Below, in pieces: positions 8,813-17,646 of a stretch of 53,577 bases of DNA. A program made the translations under genes and the position numbers. The stretch covers positions 1-53,577 of the forward strand of contig JADFZZ010000035.1 of the NCBI GenBank assembly GCA_015232315.1. Reading direction: 5' to 3'. The first letter of the stretch is position 1; the number at the start of each line of letters is the position of its first letter. The DNA is from SAR324 cluster bacterium (GTDB lineage Bacteria > SAR324 > NAC60-12). A model generated the notes under the pieces. It had not been told where the DNA came from. It saw only the letters and a list, made by a program, of their open reading frames with translations, and made no database searches.

Positions 8813-10165
8813 TTATTGAACAAAGGTATAATACATCAGATATTTAATCCGGAACATCACGAGTCCGAAACTTGTCAGACTGCCAGCCAGTCCTGCCATC
8901 AGGTAGCCATAACCATAAAGCCAGGGATTATCAAGTGTCCAGAAGGTTCCCAATACATTCACGATCAGATAAACCAGTCCTGTCCAGAGCAGTTCCTTGC
9001 GGCAGTCAAAATAGGCCAGCACAATATTGAGCAGGGAAAACATCATGTGCAATATCGCCGCGACGAGACCGATTCGCATGACAGGCCACTGCTCCCAACT
9101 GAAATGAAACACGGGCACCAGCCAAGGTGATAAAAAAATCAGGCCTGAGGTCAGCGCCAATTGAAAGATCAGGGCACGTTTCCCGTTATTCAACAGATTC
9201 AATACCATGTCATTCCGGGCATGTTTCAACACCATGTAGGGAACTTTCCGGTCAATCAGATAATAAAATCGGCGATAACCGTCATAAAAATCCGTTTCAA
9301 TGATCATCACAAAAAACGCCATGACCGGTAGAACCGTCAGATAGGCGATAAACATGGAACCATCATAGATTGGAAACACTTTGAGATAGCCGAGGGTGTT
9401 GAAACCTTCATGGAACCAGAAAATCAGTTTGTCGATCCATAATCCCAGAATCATGACCAGACTGGCAAAAAAAAGAATTTTGTAGCGTGAATGCGCTTTT
9501 AGAATACTCCAGTCGGGTTTGAGGGAACTGTTGAATTCTACCAGGATGCTGAGAACCAGCATGAACACGATGATGCTGATGCCAAGACAAAGTCCGGTTA
9601 GAAAGCCATCACGGCCCAGAATTCCGCCAATATGCAGTGACAGCGGAATCGCCACCAGAAAGCCGATCAGAAACGCCCAGACAATGCGCATATATTCCTT
9701 GAGTGCGGAAATGAACAGCATGGTCATCCACATCTGCCCACACAGAACAAACAGGGCCAGACACAACATAGAGGAATATAACGGCAGGTGAAGCAAATAA
9801 ACCGCGGGAATCCCGGGGATCAGACACAACAGGAGGGTGAGCAGCATGGTCGCTGAAAAAATACCGGGGATTTTTTCCACTTCACCGCCATACAGACAGT
9901 CTGACACCAAACGGGTGATCACCCATTGGGAACCAGACGTGAAAATCATGGAAAACGCAAACGCGTACACCGCGACGCCCATGAACTCAATCATGACTTT
10001 TTCACTGGTCAGGATCTTGCCAAAGGAAGAAATCACAGAAAGCGAAATCACGGCAAACAACCAGGGACCTGAAGTCACCAGCGCAGTGTAGAAAAACGCT
10101 GAAACCTTGGATTGCGCGGAATCTTCATTCAGTAATTTTTTTAGATCAAACCCGATCCCTGCCAT
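8813..10165 (-). CDS. pelG: PelG, polytopic membrane subunit of Pel polysaccharide synthase
   Basis: The N-terminus 'MAGIGFDLKKLL' followed by 'SAFFYTALVTSGPWLFAVISLSV' is the PelG signature. The protein has about twelve hydrophobic segments over 450 residues and belongs to the polysaccharide-transporter (MOP-like) superfamily. PelG forms the inner-membrane synthase complex with PelD, PelE and PelF and is thought to carry the growing Pel chain across the inner membrane. It follows pelF by 14 bp and is the last canonical pel gene of the minus-strand operon. Full length; no frameshift seen. Confidence 0.95.
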   Translation of the reverse strand: MAGIGFDLKKLLNEDSAQSKVSAFFYTALVTSGPWLFAVISLSVISSFGKILTSEKVMIEFMGVAVYAFAFSMIFTSGSQWVITRLVSDCLYGGEVEKIPGIFSATMLLTLLLCLIPGIPAVYLLHLPLYSSMLCLALFVLCGQMWMTMLFISALKEYMRIVWAFLIGFLVAIPLSLHIGGILGRDGFLTGLCLGISIIVFMLVLSILVEFNSSLKPDWSILKAHSRYKILFFASLVMILGLWIDKLIFWFHEGFNTLGYLKVFPIYDGSMFIAYLTVLPVMAFFVMIIETDFYDGYRRFYYLIDRKVPYMVLKHARNDMVLNLLNNGKRALIFQLALTSGLIFLSPWLVPVFHFSWEQWPVMRIGLVAAILHMMFSLLNIVLAYFDCRKELLWTGLVYLIVNVLGTFWTLDNPWLYGYGYLMAGLAGSLTSFGLVMFRIKYLMYYTFVQ

Positions 10166-10179
10166 AGTTTGTCATTCAC

Positions 10180-11691
10180 TCAAGAGTTGGTAGTGGAAAG
10201 GTAAATTTTACGGTAATGATTGTAAAAAATTGGCATGTCATAATACTCTTTCATCCTCTGTTTGCCTGCCTCACCCAGCCTTTTAGCCAGAGATGGTTTC
10301 TGCAGGATCGACACGATAGCACTGGCGGTTGAGTCTGGAGACGCCAGGCCGGTGATGATCCCTCCGGGTCCCAGTGACTTGTCTTCATCACGTCCTTCCA
10401 GCAACTCCCGACAGGCGCCCACATCCGAGGCCACACAGGGAATTCCCAGACATTGGGCTTCGAGGATCACCAGGGGTTGTCCCTCACTCAGACTGGTCAG
10501 CACCATGACACTCAGTTTGGGATAGTATCTTTTCAGATCCACGTTCCCGGTATAGGTCAGAAGGTGATCAATTTTCAGACTTTTCGCCAGTTGTACACAT
10601 TCTTCATAATATTTTTTATCTTCTTCTGTGGGGCCCATGATCCAAACCTGAATTTCAGGAATCACCCGGACAACGAGAGCAATTGCTCTCAAAAAGGTCT
10701 TTACATCCTTGATTGGAACCACCCGGCCCACAAAGCCGATCACAGGGGGGGTCTGAGGATCAGGGGTCAATTGGCTCATTGTTGAATATTCCACACCATT
10801 GGGAATCACTTTCAGTTTTTCCACGGGCGCCCCGTCATCCATCTGCAAACGCTGATTTCCCGTAAACAGTGTGATGATCTGTTCAGCCTGATCGTAACAC
10901 ATACGGGACATCACTCTGAAGGAATCAATCCAGATTTGTTTGAAAGTGTCCATTTCCTGTTCCGCATTGAATCTGTTTTTGGATTTTTCAAAAATCCATG
11001 AGGCCCGCGAAATCTCGATTTTACGTTCCTTGCTGTAGATCCCATGTTCCGTCACAATCATTGGCCGTCCCGTGAGGATTCCTGCTCTGGCCGCCAGCAA
11101 GCCGGCATAGCCTGTAGAAACGGTGTGATACATCCGGCACAGGGGCACTTCTGCCGCTATCGTGGTCAAGATTCCTGCATGGAGATATTTCCAGGTCCAA
11201 TAATAATCCAGAAAAGAGGCTTCAGGATTGCGGATGTGATTCAGTTGTACAATGGAGTTCCATACCGCCTTGGAATGAAATACTGAGGGAATATTCCATT
11301 CTTTTTTATGAAATTGAGCCACCACTTGTTCAAATTCATCCTTTCCCAGAGTGGGATTGTCCGAATCAACGACAAACGGCATGTTCATGTGAAAATTCCA
11401 GGATGAGGACAGGGCCTCACGGGAAGGCGGTTGTTTCATCAGGGGTTTTTCAAACAGGGAGGGATCCTGAAGATACACTTCATGGATTCCTGTCACATTG
11501 GCTGGAATGGGGTATTTGGGTTTGCGTTCCTGTTTGTCAGGCAACAGCAGGACAATGCTGTAGGTGAACTCCTTCAGTCCATTGATCAGGGAATGCACCC
11601 AACTGCTCACACCACCGGGCACATAAGGATATGTTCCTTCAAGGATAAGACAGATATCCGCTTCATATTGCGGTTGTTCCCCGGTATGCAT
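10180..11691 (-). CDS. pelF: PelF, family GT4 glycosyltransferase
   Basis: The N-terminus 'DICLILEGTYPYVPGGVSSW' is diagnostic for PelF, the cytosolic UDP-sugar-dependent glycosyltransferase that polymerises Pel. The second Rossmann half contains 'IGFVGRVVPIKDVKTFLRA' and the retaining-GT4 EX7E motif in 'SEGQPLVILEAQCLGIP'. At 503 residues it matches the usual PelF length. It is 11 bp downstream of pelE and 14 bp upstream of pelG. No transmembrane segment is seen, as expected for a soluble subunit recruited by PelD/PelE/PelG. Confidence 0.96.
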   Translation of the reverse strand: MHTGEQPQYEADICLILEGTYPYVPGGVSSWVHSLINGLKEFTYSIVLLLPDKQERKPKYPIPANVTGIHEVYLQDPSLFEKPLMKQPPSREALSSSWNFHMNMPFVVDSDNPTLGKDEFEQVVAQFHKKEWNIPSVFHSKAVWNSIVQLNHIRNPEASFLDYYWTWKYLHAGILTTIAAEVPLCRMYHTVSTGYAGLLAARAGILTGRPMIVTEHGIYSKERKIEISRASWIFEKSKNRFNAEQEMDTFKQIWIDSFRVMSRMCYDQAEQIITLFTGNQRLQMDDGAPVEKLKVIPNGVEYSTMSQLTPDPQTPPVIGFVGRVVPIKDVKTFLRAIALVVRVIPEIQVWIMGPTEEDKKYYEECVQLAKSLKIDHLLTYTGNVDLKRYYPKLSVMVLTSLSEGQPLVILEAQCLGIPCVASDVGACRELLEGRDEDKSLGPGGIITGLASPDSTASAIVSILQKPSLAKRLGEAGKQRMKEYYDMPIFYNHYRKIYLSTTNS

Positions 11692-11702
11692 GCGATGTCC
11701 TG

Positions 11703-12740
11703 TTAAATCAATTGAAGATGTGCGCCTTGATCCGCCTCCAGAATCTGGCTTTCAAACGCCCAGAAATTGAGGGAATCCTGGAGTTGTGGAGTCCATTCTT
11801 CCACGTCCTGTTCAGTGACACAGGAAAAGGCAAAAGATTGCAGTTCCTCGTATTGCCGTGCGGCAAAATAGGCTTCCGCAATCCATGAAATAAGAAGATT
11901 CGATTGTGGATTATTTTGGTATCCCGCCAACAATACTTCCAGAGCGTCTTGTGTCTGTTTGTTCCGCAGGAGCAGACGTCCGAGTTTATAACTGGCGTCT
12001 TCATGTCCGGGCACATGCTTCAGAAATTTGCGATAGGTTTGTTCGGCTTCTTCCCTGAAATTGTGTGCCACATCCGCCGCGGGTAATTCCCAGAAATAAT
12101 ATTCATCCAGCATTTCTGCCAATTCCATGGTCAGTTCATGATTTTCAGGATCTTCACTTATTTTTTTCCGAATATCCTCGAAAGTTTTCTGAAACATATC
12201 ATTGAGTTGGATCAGTCCACTTGCCGAATAATACCGAATATCCGGATTACGGTCCAGGAGTCCGCCCTTGAGCAGTTTGACGGACATTTTACCTGGATGC
12301 TGGATCAATTTATCCACCACACTTTGCTTGAGGCGAACATTGTCGCCTTTCATGATATCCACAAACGGCAGAACCTGATAATCGCTGTCATCTTTCCAGA
12401 AATTTTCTGACAGTTTGTATTTGAATTTGTCTGTGGTTGTGATTTTAACTTCCAGAATATTTTTTTTATATTCCTCAACGCTTCCCGGTTTGCTTCTACC
12501 TAAAAAAATGACCGTACACAAGGCACCGACTGTGGCAAACACTCCGGTGAAAGGAACAATCAGCAGATAATATTGATAAAATCGATCTGTGAAATGAACA
12601 GGTTTCCACCGCCAGGCCAATATTCCCGGAAGCAAAGGCGGAAGCAGATGTGCCTGAATCAGATTCCATGGTTCAGGTAGAACCCATAAACCTGTGCCCT
12701 GCAGAATTCCTGTAACCAATAGCATCAAAAAACATCTCAT
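11703..12740 (-). CDS. pelE: PelE, membrane scaffold with TPR-like repeats
   Basis: Two hydrophobic stretches at the N-terminus (about residues 1-45 and 58-85) are followed by a soluble helical domain. The domain has TPR-like repeats around residues 215-320 ('AEQTYRKFLKHVPGHEDASYKLGRLLL', 'DALEVLLAGYQNNPQSNLLISWIAEAYF'). Position between pelD and pelF, with a 4-bp overlap with pelD, supports PelE, a poorly conserved scaffold of the synthase complex. Identification rests mostly on synteny and architecture, since PelE sequences diverge strongly. Confidence 0.88.
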   Translation of the reverse strand: MRCFLMLLVTGILQGTGLWVLPEPWNLIQAHLLPPLLPGILAWRWKPVHFTDRFYQYYLLIVPFTGVFATVGALCTVIFLGRSKPGSVEEYKKNILEVKITTTDKFKYKLSENFWKDDSDYQVLPFVDIMKGDNVRLKQSVVDKLIQHPGKMSVKLLKGGLLDRNPDIRYYSASGLIQLNDMFQKTFEDIRKKISEDPENHELTMELAEMLDEYYFWELPAADVAHNFREEAEQTYRKFLKHVPGHEDASYKLGRLLLRNKQTQDALEVLLAGYQNNPQSNLLISWIAEAYFAARQYEELQSFAFSCVTEQDVEEWTPQLQDSLNFWAFESQILEADQGAHLQLI

Positions 12741-14155
12741 TTTCCAGCCTGTTTTGCGATATTGGCAATCATGTCATTGAATCGGTCAGCACCAGTTCCC
12801 TGAATTTCCCAAACCAGGGGGTGGTTGAATAAAGATTGATCCTGACTTTCCAGTACATTCCATTCCAGGAGCAGGACTTCAAAGTCATTGTCTTCAAATG
12901 GTTTGAATTCAAAGCCGATCAATTCCCTGAGACAGCGCATGATGGCGACATTGGCACCTTGATGTTCTGTATACGGTTGAATGATGGCAAACTGATAATC
13001 CTCAAACTCTACACGTGCGACCAGATCCTCATCACGGAATTGAAACAGCAGAATACGCGCGACAATACTCAAAACAGTATTCTGAATGGTTTCAGTCATA
13101 TCCTGAAACCGGACAATCTTCACCAGGGTCAGAGCAGTCTTCAACTTATAGCGTTGTGTCAACCTGATTTCACGTTGCAGACGTTCCTTGAAATACGCAT
13201 AGGTAAACGTCTCCGTGAGTGGATCCCTGATCTGTCGTTCCTGACTCACACTGAAACGCCAGGCATTGTCAATGGCCCGCATCATCCAGTCGGCGAGGAT
13301 CTCCAGCATTTTGGCTGTCGAGGCATTCAGTTCCAGAAAAGACAGTTTTTCAATTTTGATCATCCCATACAGATGTTTGTTTTGATCAATGAGGGGCGAG
13401 ACCATGATAGAATTATCAATGTCCCTCAAATCCTGCGGCATCAGAATTCGCATTTGGCGTATGAGTTGTTGATACAGCGGACTGCTGGAATTGTAGTTAT
13501 CCGGATATTCCTGCAAACTATGCCAGCCGATTTGTGAAATGAACATCAATTGATCTTCCTGATGCAGATAAAAAGAACAGGCCTGTGCCCGTAAATATTC
13601 CTTGAGCAACACAGGGATTTTCTGAAAGATCTGTTCTTTCTGCAGACTGCCCAGACTTTTAGAAGCTTCATAGAGCGTCAAGATGGTATCTTCACGGGAA
13701 ACCACCTTTTTTTCCAGATTGAGGTTGGCTTCAATCAAACGCTGACGGTCGGTTTCAATGTCCTCAATCTGCTGATGAAGTGAATCCAGATCCTTGAAAT
13801 TATCAGAAATCAGGTTTTTTTGCCGGCGGTTGATAAAACCAAGCAGAGCGCCACCTGATACAAAGGCAAAGGGTGAAAACGCCAGCACCATCAGTTCCAT
13901 GGGTTGAATGTCTTTCAGCTCAGCCCAGTTCAGTGTCAATCCCCCAGCAATGATTCCCGTGACAATGCCTGCCACCGGACCATACATCAGCGCCAGACTG
14001 ATGACCACCAGCCAGTAGGGATGCGGAGACAATTCACCAAGACTCATGTGGAGACTGTGGAGATAAATTTCCACCAGTTCAAAGGCCAGAAAAAACAGGG
14101 GGATTTCCACCAGATAAATTTTTGCCACAGGAAATTTTTGAAAAAACGCTTTCAT
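12737..14155 (-). CDS. pelD: PelD, c-di-GMP receptor (GAF plus degenerate GGDEF)
   Basis: The protein has four N-terminal transmembrane helices (about residues 10-110), a short coiled coil at about 118-150, a GAF domain (about 155-305) and a GGDEF-like domain (about 315-470). The catalytic GGDEF is replaced by EFEDY at 383-387. The allosteric inhibitory-site motif RxxD is kept as Arg374-Asp-Glu-Asp377, exactly five residues upstream, as in active diguanylate cyclases. This is the known logic of PelD: it cannot make c-di-GMP but binds it at the I-site and switches on Pel synthesis. It overlaps pelA and pelE by 4 bp on either side, implying translational coupling. Confidence 0.94.
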   Translation of the reverse strand: MKAFFQKFPVAKIYLVEIPLFFLAFELVEIYLHSLHMSLGELSPHPYWLVVISLALMYGPVAGIVTGIIAGGLTLNWAELKDIQPMELMVLAFSPFAFVSGGALLGFINRRQKNLISDNFKDLDSLHQQIEDIETDRQRLIEANLNLEKKVVSREDTILTLYEASKSLGSLQKEQIFQKIPVLLKEYLRAQACSFYLHQEDQLMFISQIGWHSLQEYPDNYNSSSPLYQQLIRQMRILMPQDLRDIDNSIMVSPLIDQNKHLYGMIKIEKLSFLELNASTAKMLEILADWMMRAIDNAWRFSVSQERQIRDPLTETFTYAYFKERLQREIRLTQRYKLKTALTLVKIVRFQDMTETIQNTVLSIVARILLFQFRDEDLVARVEFEDYQFAIIQPYTEHQGANVAIMRCLRELIGFEFKPFEDNDFEVLLLEWNVLESQDQSLFNHPLVWEIQGTGADRFNDMIANIAKQAGK

Positions 14156-16038
14156 AAATCTTTATCCTGCTTGATGGCGATTTGCGGCACCGTCACATGG
14201 GGGTCGAGATCCACATACCAGCTATCATTCACTCGATTCACGGTGCGGACACCGATGGATCCGGACAAATCCACACTGCCGGAATCCAGACGGAAATTAT
14301 TGAGTGTTCCCCGCTCATGAATCGAAAACACACCAGGTTTGGATAACTCGATACGTGTACTGATAAAACCCCGGACAGTTTGCGCGTATTCTGACGGAAA
14401 CAGGTAACTCAGCGACTGTTGTTGAGTCCAGTCATAAACGGCCTGGAGCGACCCCAGCGAGGACACTTTGTCGGCAATGTATAGATGATAATACACGTTG
14501 ACCGGTTTGACACGCAGGGGTTTTTCAGTGTTTTCAAAGGTCTGGATCACTGCCCGGAATCCGAAAAAATTATCGGTCCAGTTTTTGGTATACAGGTTTT
14601 CATTGGAAGACCCGGTAAAGATCTGCCAGTAATGTCCCATGTTTCTCATGAGCGCCGAGACCGAGGTGTAAGAGGGAAACTGATAATCCTTTTTGGTATC
14701 GCCGCCATTGATATTATCGAGACCCAGGCGTTCGGCCCGTGCAAACGCTTCTTCAGGAGGTGTGGTGTTGCCACTCCAGTAAACCATCTTCACTTTTTTC
14801 CCGGGCGGCATCAGATGCTCATTCATCCATTCCACGCCGTCATCCAGTTCACGTTCCAGGCGCCAGGTTCCTTCCGGTGAATAGGCGGAGGTTCTCAGCG
14901 AACCCTTCCAGTTGAACGGATGTGTCAACAAATGCGTGGCGGCCTCCACATGCGGCATGTTGTAAATGGTTCGTGCCAATTCCTGTAGTTTCGGTGTTCC
15001 CCACCAGTCCGGATGCAGATCGCCCACAATCAGGGAAAAACCAAGGGGAATTTTGTCATACGGCTTCAGAATTTTTTCAATCAGCACTTCCACAGAATAT
15101 TTGTTTGAATCCACTTCACTGATATTCCTGAAACCATCACCGTCAATATGAAAAAAAGCGACCCGCTTTCCTGCGGATGTCGTGACATCCGGCACAGGAT
15201 AAGCCGGTTTCATCAGGGTTTTGATGAACAGAAACGGATTGATGAGCCATTGCTTGCGGAAAGGCGGATCCACTTCAGAATAAACAGCAAATCCAGTGGC
15301 GACATACCCACCTTTGGGAGCTATGGAAACAGCACTGCTTTCACTGGAATTATCCAGCAGATAGCCAAGTTTGAGATAGGTGCGGACCTGATCATTGAAA
15401 GGTATCAGTTGTTCATAATCAGGATAGGGTGGAACCAGTTTTCTTTCAAAATTGAGCATCTGAGGATCCGCTTCCAGAATCTTAACCCGTCCACCAGCAG
15501 GGAAATAGACATCCCTATAATCCAGATCAACGAGCGCGTACAATCGTTTTTTCAGTGCCAGCAATTTCTGTTGTTTCACGGGATCATCCTGTTCATGCCT
15601 GAATCCGGCACGTCCAATCAGAAGAATTTTTTTACCTGCTTCAACCTGAGCTTCCATCCAGTTCACATAGGCTTCCGGATCTGGCATTTCGTCAAAATCA
15701 CGAAACCAACTGATGATCAGCGCATACCCGGCCATGCTTTTCTGATCGGGCAGGGGATCCTGCTGAATGTCCAACTGCGTGAGCACAAAACCATAGTGAT
15801 TCAGAATCAGTGCCCAGAAAGTCTGAACAGGATTTGGTTCCCGAAAAACATCCTGCCGGGTGCCATCAGGAGCTTTCAAAATTGTCCTTGTTTTGTCCTC
15901 ACCGCTGTCATATATACCCAATACATGACGCAATACCATTTGTCCGGCATTGACGTTGGGAGCAATGCCCACAACAAGGAACAATGAGATGCAGACACGG
16001 ACAAAATATGTGTTCATGCGAGAATTACAGTGATTCAC
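14152..16038 (-). CDS. pelA: PelA-like polysaccharide deacetylase lacking the N-terminal hydrolase
   Basis: The protein is about 628 residues, much shorter than the roughly 950 of Pseudomonas PelA. After a signal peptide ('CISLFLVVGIAPNVNA') it begins with the Rossmann/reductase-like region. It then has the deacetylase motifs 'VAFFHIDGDGF' (metal and catalytic Asp) and 'ATHLLTHPFNW' (metal His pair), followed by a beta-rich C-terminal domain. The glycoside-hydrolase domain is absent. This equals the deacetylase-only PelA described in Gram-positive Pel operons. GTG 16038 is chosen because GAGG is five bases upstream; ATG 16017 lacks a ribosome site. It probably deacetylates GalNAc units of Pel in the periplasm. 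It is first in the operon and overlaps pelD by 4 bp. Confidence 0.9.
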   Translation of the reverse strand: MNHCNSRMNTYFVRVCISLFLVVGIAPNVNAGQMVLRHVLGIYDSGEDKTRTILKAPDGTRQDVFREPNPVQTFWALILNHYGFVLTQLDIQQDPLPDQKSMAGYALIISWFRDFDEMPDPEAYVNWMEAQVEAGKKILLIGRAGFRHEQDDPVKQQKLLALKKRLYALVDLDYRDVYFPAGGRVKILEADPQMLNFERKLVPPYPDYEQLIPFNDQVRTYLKLGYLLDNSSESSAVSIAPKGGYVATGFAVYSEVDPPFRKQWLINPFLFIKTLMKPAYPVPDVTTSAGKRVAFFHIDGDGFRNISEVDSNKYSVEVLIEKILKPYDKIPLGFSLIVGDLHPDWWGTPKLQELARTIYNMPHVEAATHLLTHPFNWKGSLRTSAYSPEGTWRLERELDDGVEWMNEHLMPPGKKVKMVYWSGNTTPPEEAFARAERLGLDNINGGDTKKDYQFPSYTSVSALMRNMGHYWQIFTGSSNENLYTKNWTDNFFGFRAVIQTFENTEKPLRVKPVNVYYHLYIADKVSSLGSLQAVYDWTQQQSLSYLFPSEYAQTVRGFISTRIELSKPGVFSIHERGTLNNFRLDSGSVDLSGSIGVRTVNRVNDSWYVDLDPHVTVPQIAIKQDKDL

Positions 16039-16054
16039 AATTTCCTCTGAAGAA

Positions 16055-16070
16055 GAATCGTAAACGATTC
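16055..16070. promoter_or_regulatory. Perfect palindrome in the pelA / SUMF1-gene divergent promoter region
   Basis: GAATCGT and ACGATTC form a perfect 7-bp inverted repeat with a 2-bp spacer, 17 bp upstream of the pelA start (16038) and 82 bp upstream of the divergent gene at 16153. Such symmetry in a divergent intergenic region suggests a dimeric regulator binding site. No clear -35/-10 pair was found by eye. Confidence 0.45.
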
Positions 16071-16152
16071 GGAAGGTCGTAAGCGTATCAATTAAAAGGC
16101 ATACTATCTGGATGCTTCTGAAGTTACCAATGCAAAAATAAAGATTAAACAA

Positions 16153-17004
16153 ATGACAAGTGTGTCCGTTAGTAAAATAATTATTACAACAATATTCCTC
16201 ATGATCACAGTGGCTGGCTGGGCCGCTGAGGACCGCATGGTGCTGATTCCATCCGGCGAGTTTATGATGGGTAGTCCCAAACCTGAAAAATCAGAATCCA
16301 GACCAATTCAACAGGTCTGGTATCTCACCCAACAGAAATCCATCCACAACTATCCTCAGCATCCGGTACGACTGAACGCTTACTATCTGGATCGTGTGGA
16401 AGTCAGTAATGCTCACTACAGAAAATTTATCGAAAAAAATCCGGAATGGAGCATTCCTGAAGCCAGAACTATTTCAGGCAAAGCGGATGCGAATTATCTG
16501 GTTCACTGGGACGATCCCCGATCCCGCCTATCACCAGCCGAAGATTTCCCTGTCATTTATGTATCGTGGTTTGCGGCCAACGCCTTTTGCAAATCGCAGG
16601 GAAAACGTCTCCCGACAGAAGCGGAATGGGAATATGCGGCAGCCAAAGCGTTTGCTCTTCAGAAGTTCCCCATGACACCTGAAGCACTGGAATCGCTGAG
16701 CTGGTTTTATGACAACGCGGAACTGTCCACGCATCCGGTGAGCAGTAAATCAGCGAATTCTCTGGGGATGTTTCATCTGTTGGGCAATGTGTGGGAATGG
16801 ACTGCGGACTGGTTCAGTGAAGACTATTATGCGGCTTCTCCCGAAAACAATCCCACCGGGCCGGAGTCAGGGGAGGCCAAAGTGATACGCGGTGGCGGAT
16901 GGAATGATTCACCCGCCAGACTCACCCCCAACATCCGTGAATTTGTACGCCCACATCATGCTGTGGAAGATTTGGGATTCCGTTGTGCGAAATCAGTGCC
17001 TTGA
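16153..17004 (+). CDS. SUMF1/FGE-sulfatase fold protein, secreted
   Basis: A signal peptide ('IIITTIFLMITVAGWAAE') precedes a full SUMF1-type domain: 'MVLIPSGEFMMGS', 'LDRVEVSNAHYRKFI', 'FPVIYVSWFAANAFCKSQGKR' region, 'RLPTEAEWEYAA', 'GNVWEWTADW', 'VIRGGGWNDSP', 'GFRCA'. The catalytic Cys pair of genuine formylglycine-generating enzymes is not present in the 'RGGGWNDS...NIREF' stretch, so this is likely a family member with another role. It is divergent from pelA with 114 bp between starts, so co-regulation with Pel is possible. SUMF1-fold proteins occur in many regulatory and carbohydrate contexts, so the function stays open. Confidence 0.85.
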   Translation: MTSVSVSKIIITTIFLMITVAGWAAEDRMVLIPSGEFMMGSPKPEKSESRPIQQVWYLTQQKSIHNYPQHPVRLNAYYLDRVEVSNAHYRKFIEKNPEWSIPEARTISGKADANYLVHWDDPRSRLSPAEDFPVIYVSWFAANAFCKSQGKRLPTEAEWEYAAAKAFALQKFPMTPEALESLSWFYDNAELSTHPVSSKSANSLGMFHLLGNVWEWTADWFSEDYYAASPENNPTGPESGEAKVIRGGGWNDSPARLTPNIREFVRPHHAVEDLGFRCAKSVP

Positions 17005-17063
17005 ATCCTGTTTAAATTTATCCACATAACCAATTTTCATGTTCATTGTGGATCGTTCAAAAT

Positions 17064-17100
17064 GGATAACATGCCCCACGAGACGTAGGGCACGAGCAAA
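17064..17100. repeat. Dispersed 37-bp palindromic repeat, copy 1
   Basis: This 37-bp stretch (start GGATAACATGCCCC, end GGGCACGAGCAAA) recurs at 32827-32863 with about five differences. Its core is an inverted repeat (TGCCC...GGGCA). It lies between the SUMF1 and DUF4442 genes. Confidence 0.6.
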
Positions 17101-17142
17101 CTTTTAATACTTATTCTTTTGTCATTCCTGTGAGTAAAACCC

Positions 17143-17613
17143 ATGAAATCCAGAAAGTTAATTGATAAAAGTCCCTTCAAGACAACCCTGTATCGTTGGG
17201 TCATCAACAGTTTCATGCCCTATGTCGGAGCTGGTATCAAAGTTGATTCCATTTCGGCTGATTTCCGGGCCATTGATGTATCCATGAAATTGCGCTGGTA
17301 TAATCGCAATTATGTTGGCACCCATTTTGGCGGAAGTCTCTATGCCATGACCGATCCTTTTCTCATGCTGATGGTTATCCAGAATCTCGGAAAGGATTAT
17401 ATTGTCTGGGACAAAGCCGCCTCCATCGAATTTGTCAAACCCGGTACAGGCAGGATGCAGGTTCAGTTCAGATTGAGCGAGACTGAACTCAACAACATTC
17501 GCCAATCCGCGGAGCAGGGAAAAGTGCTGCCGGAATTCAACCTTGAAATCAGGGATGAAATGCAGAATTTGGTCGCCATTGTTCACAAAACCTTGTATGT
17601 GAAAAAAAAGTAA
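17143..17613 (+). CDS. DUF4442 hotdog-fold protein (acyl-CoA thioesterase-like)
   Basis: The 156-residue protein has the DUF4442 hallmarks: 'LRWYNRNYVGTHFGGSLYAM' followed by 'DPFLMLM' and 'SIEFVKPGTG'. DUF4442 members adopt the hotdog fold of PaaI-type thioesterases. The active enzymes hydrolyse acyl-CoAs, but the substrate is generally unknown. The gene lies 33 bp upstream of a putative outer-membrane protein and may be cotranscribed with it. No signal peptide; cytosolic. Confidence 0.82.
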   Translation: MKSRKLIDKSPFKTTLYRWVINSFMPYVGAGIKVDSISADFRAIDVSMKLRWYNRNYVGTHFGGSLYAMTDPFLMLMVIQNLGKDYIVWDKAASIEFVKPGTGRMQVQFRLSETELNNIRQSAEQGKVLPEFNLEIRDEMQNLVAIVHKTLYVKKK

Positions 17614-17646
17614 CATCATGAACATAACCTTCAGAAAGGAATAATT

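Noticed and set aside
15148-15987. 279-codon plus-strand frame antisense to pelA
   Set aside because: The pelA frame has clear deacetylase motifs; the antisense frame has no motif and no ribosome site.
16153-17004. True formylglycine-generating enzyme for sulfatases
   Set aside because: The catalytic Cys residues are missing and no sulfatase gene is nearby.
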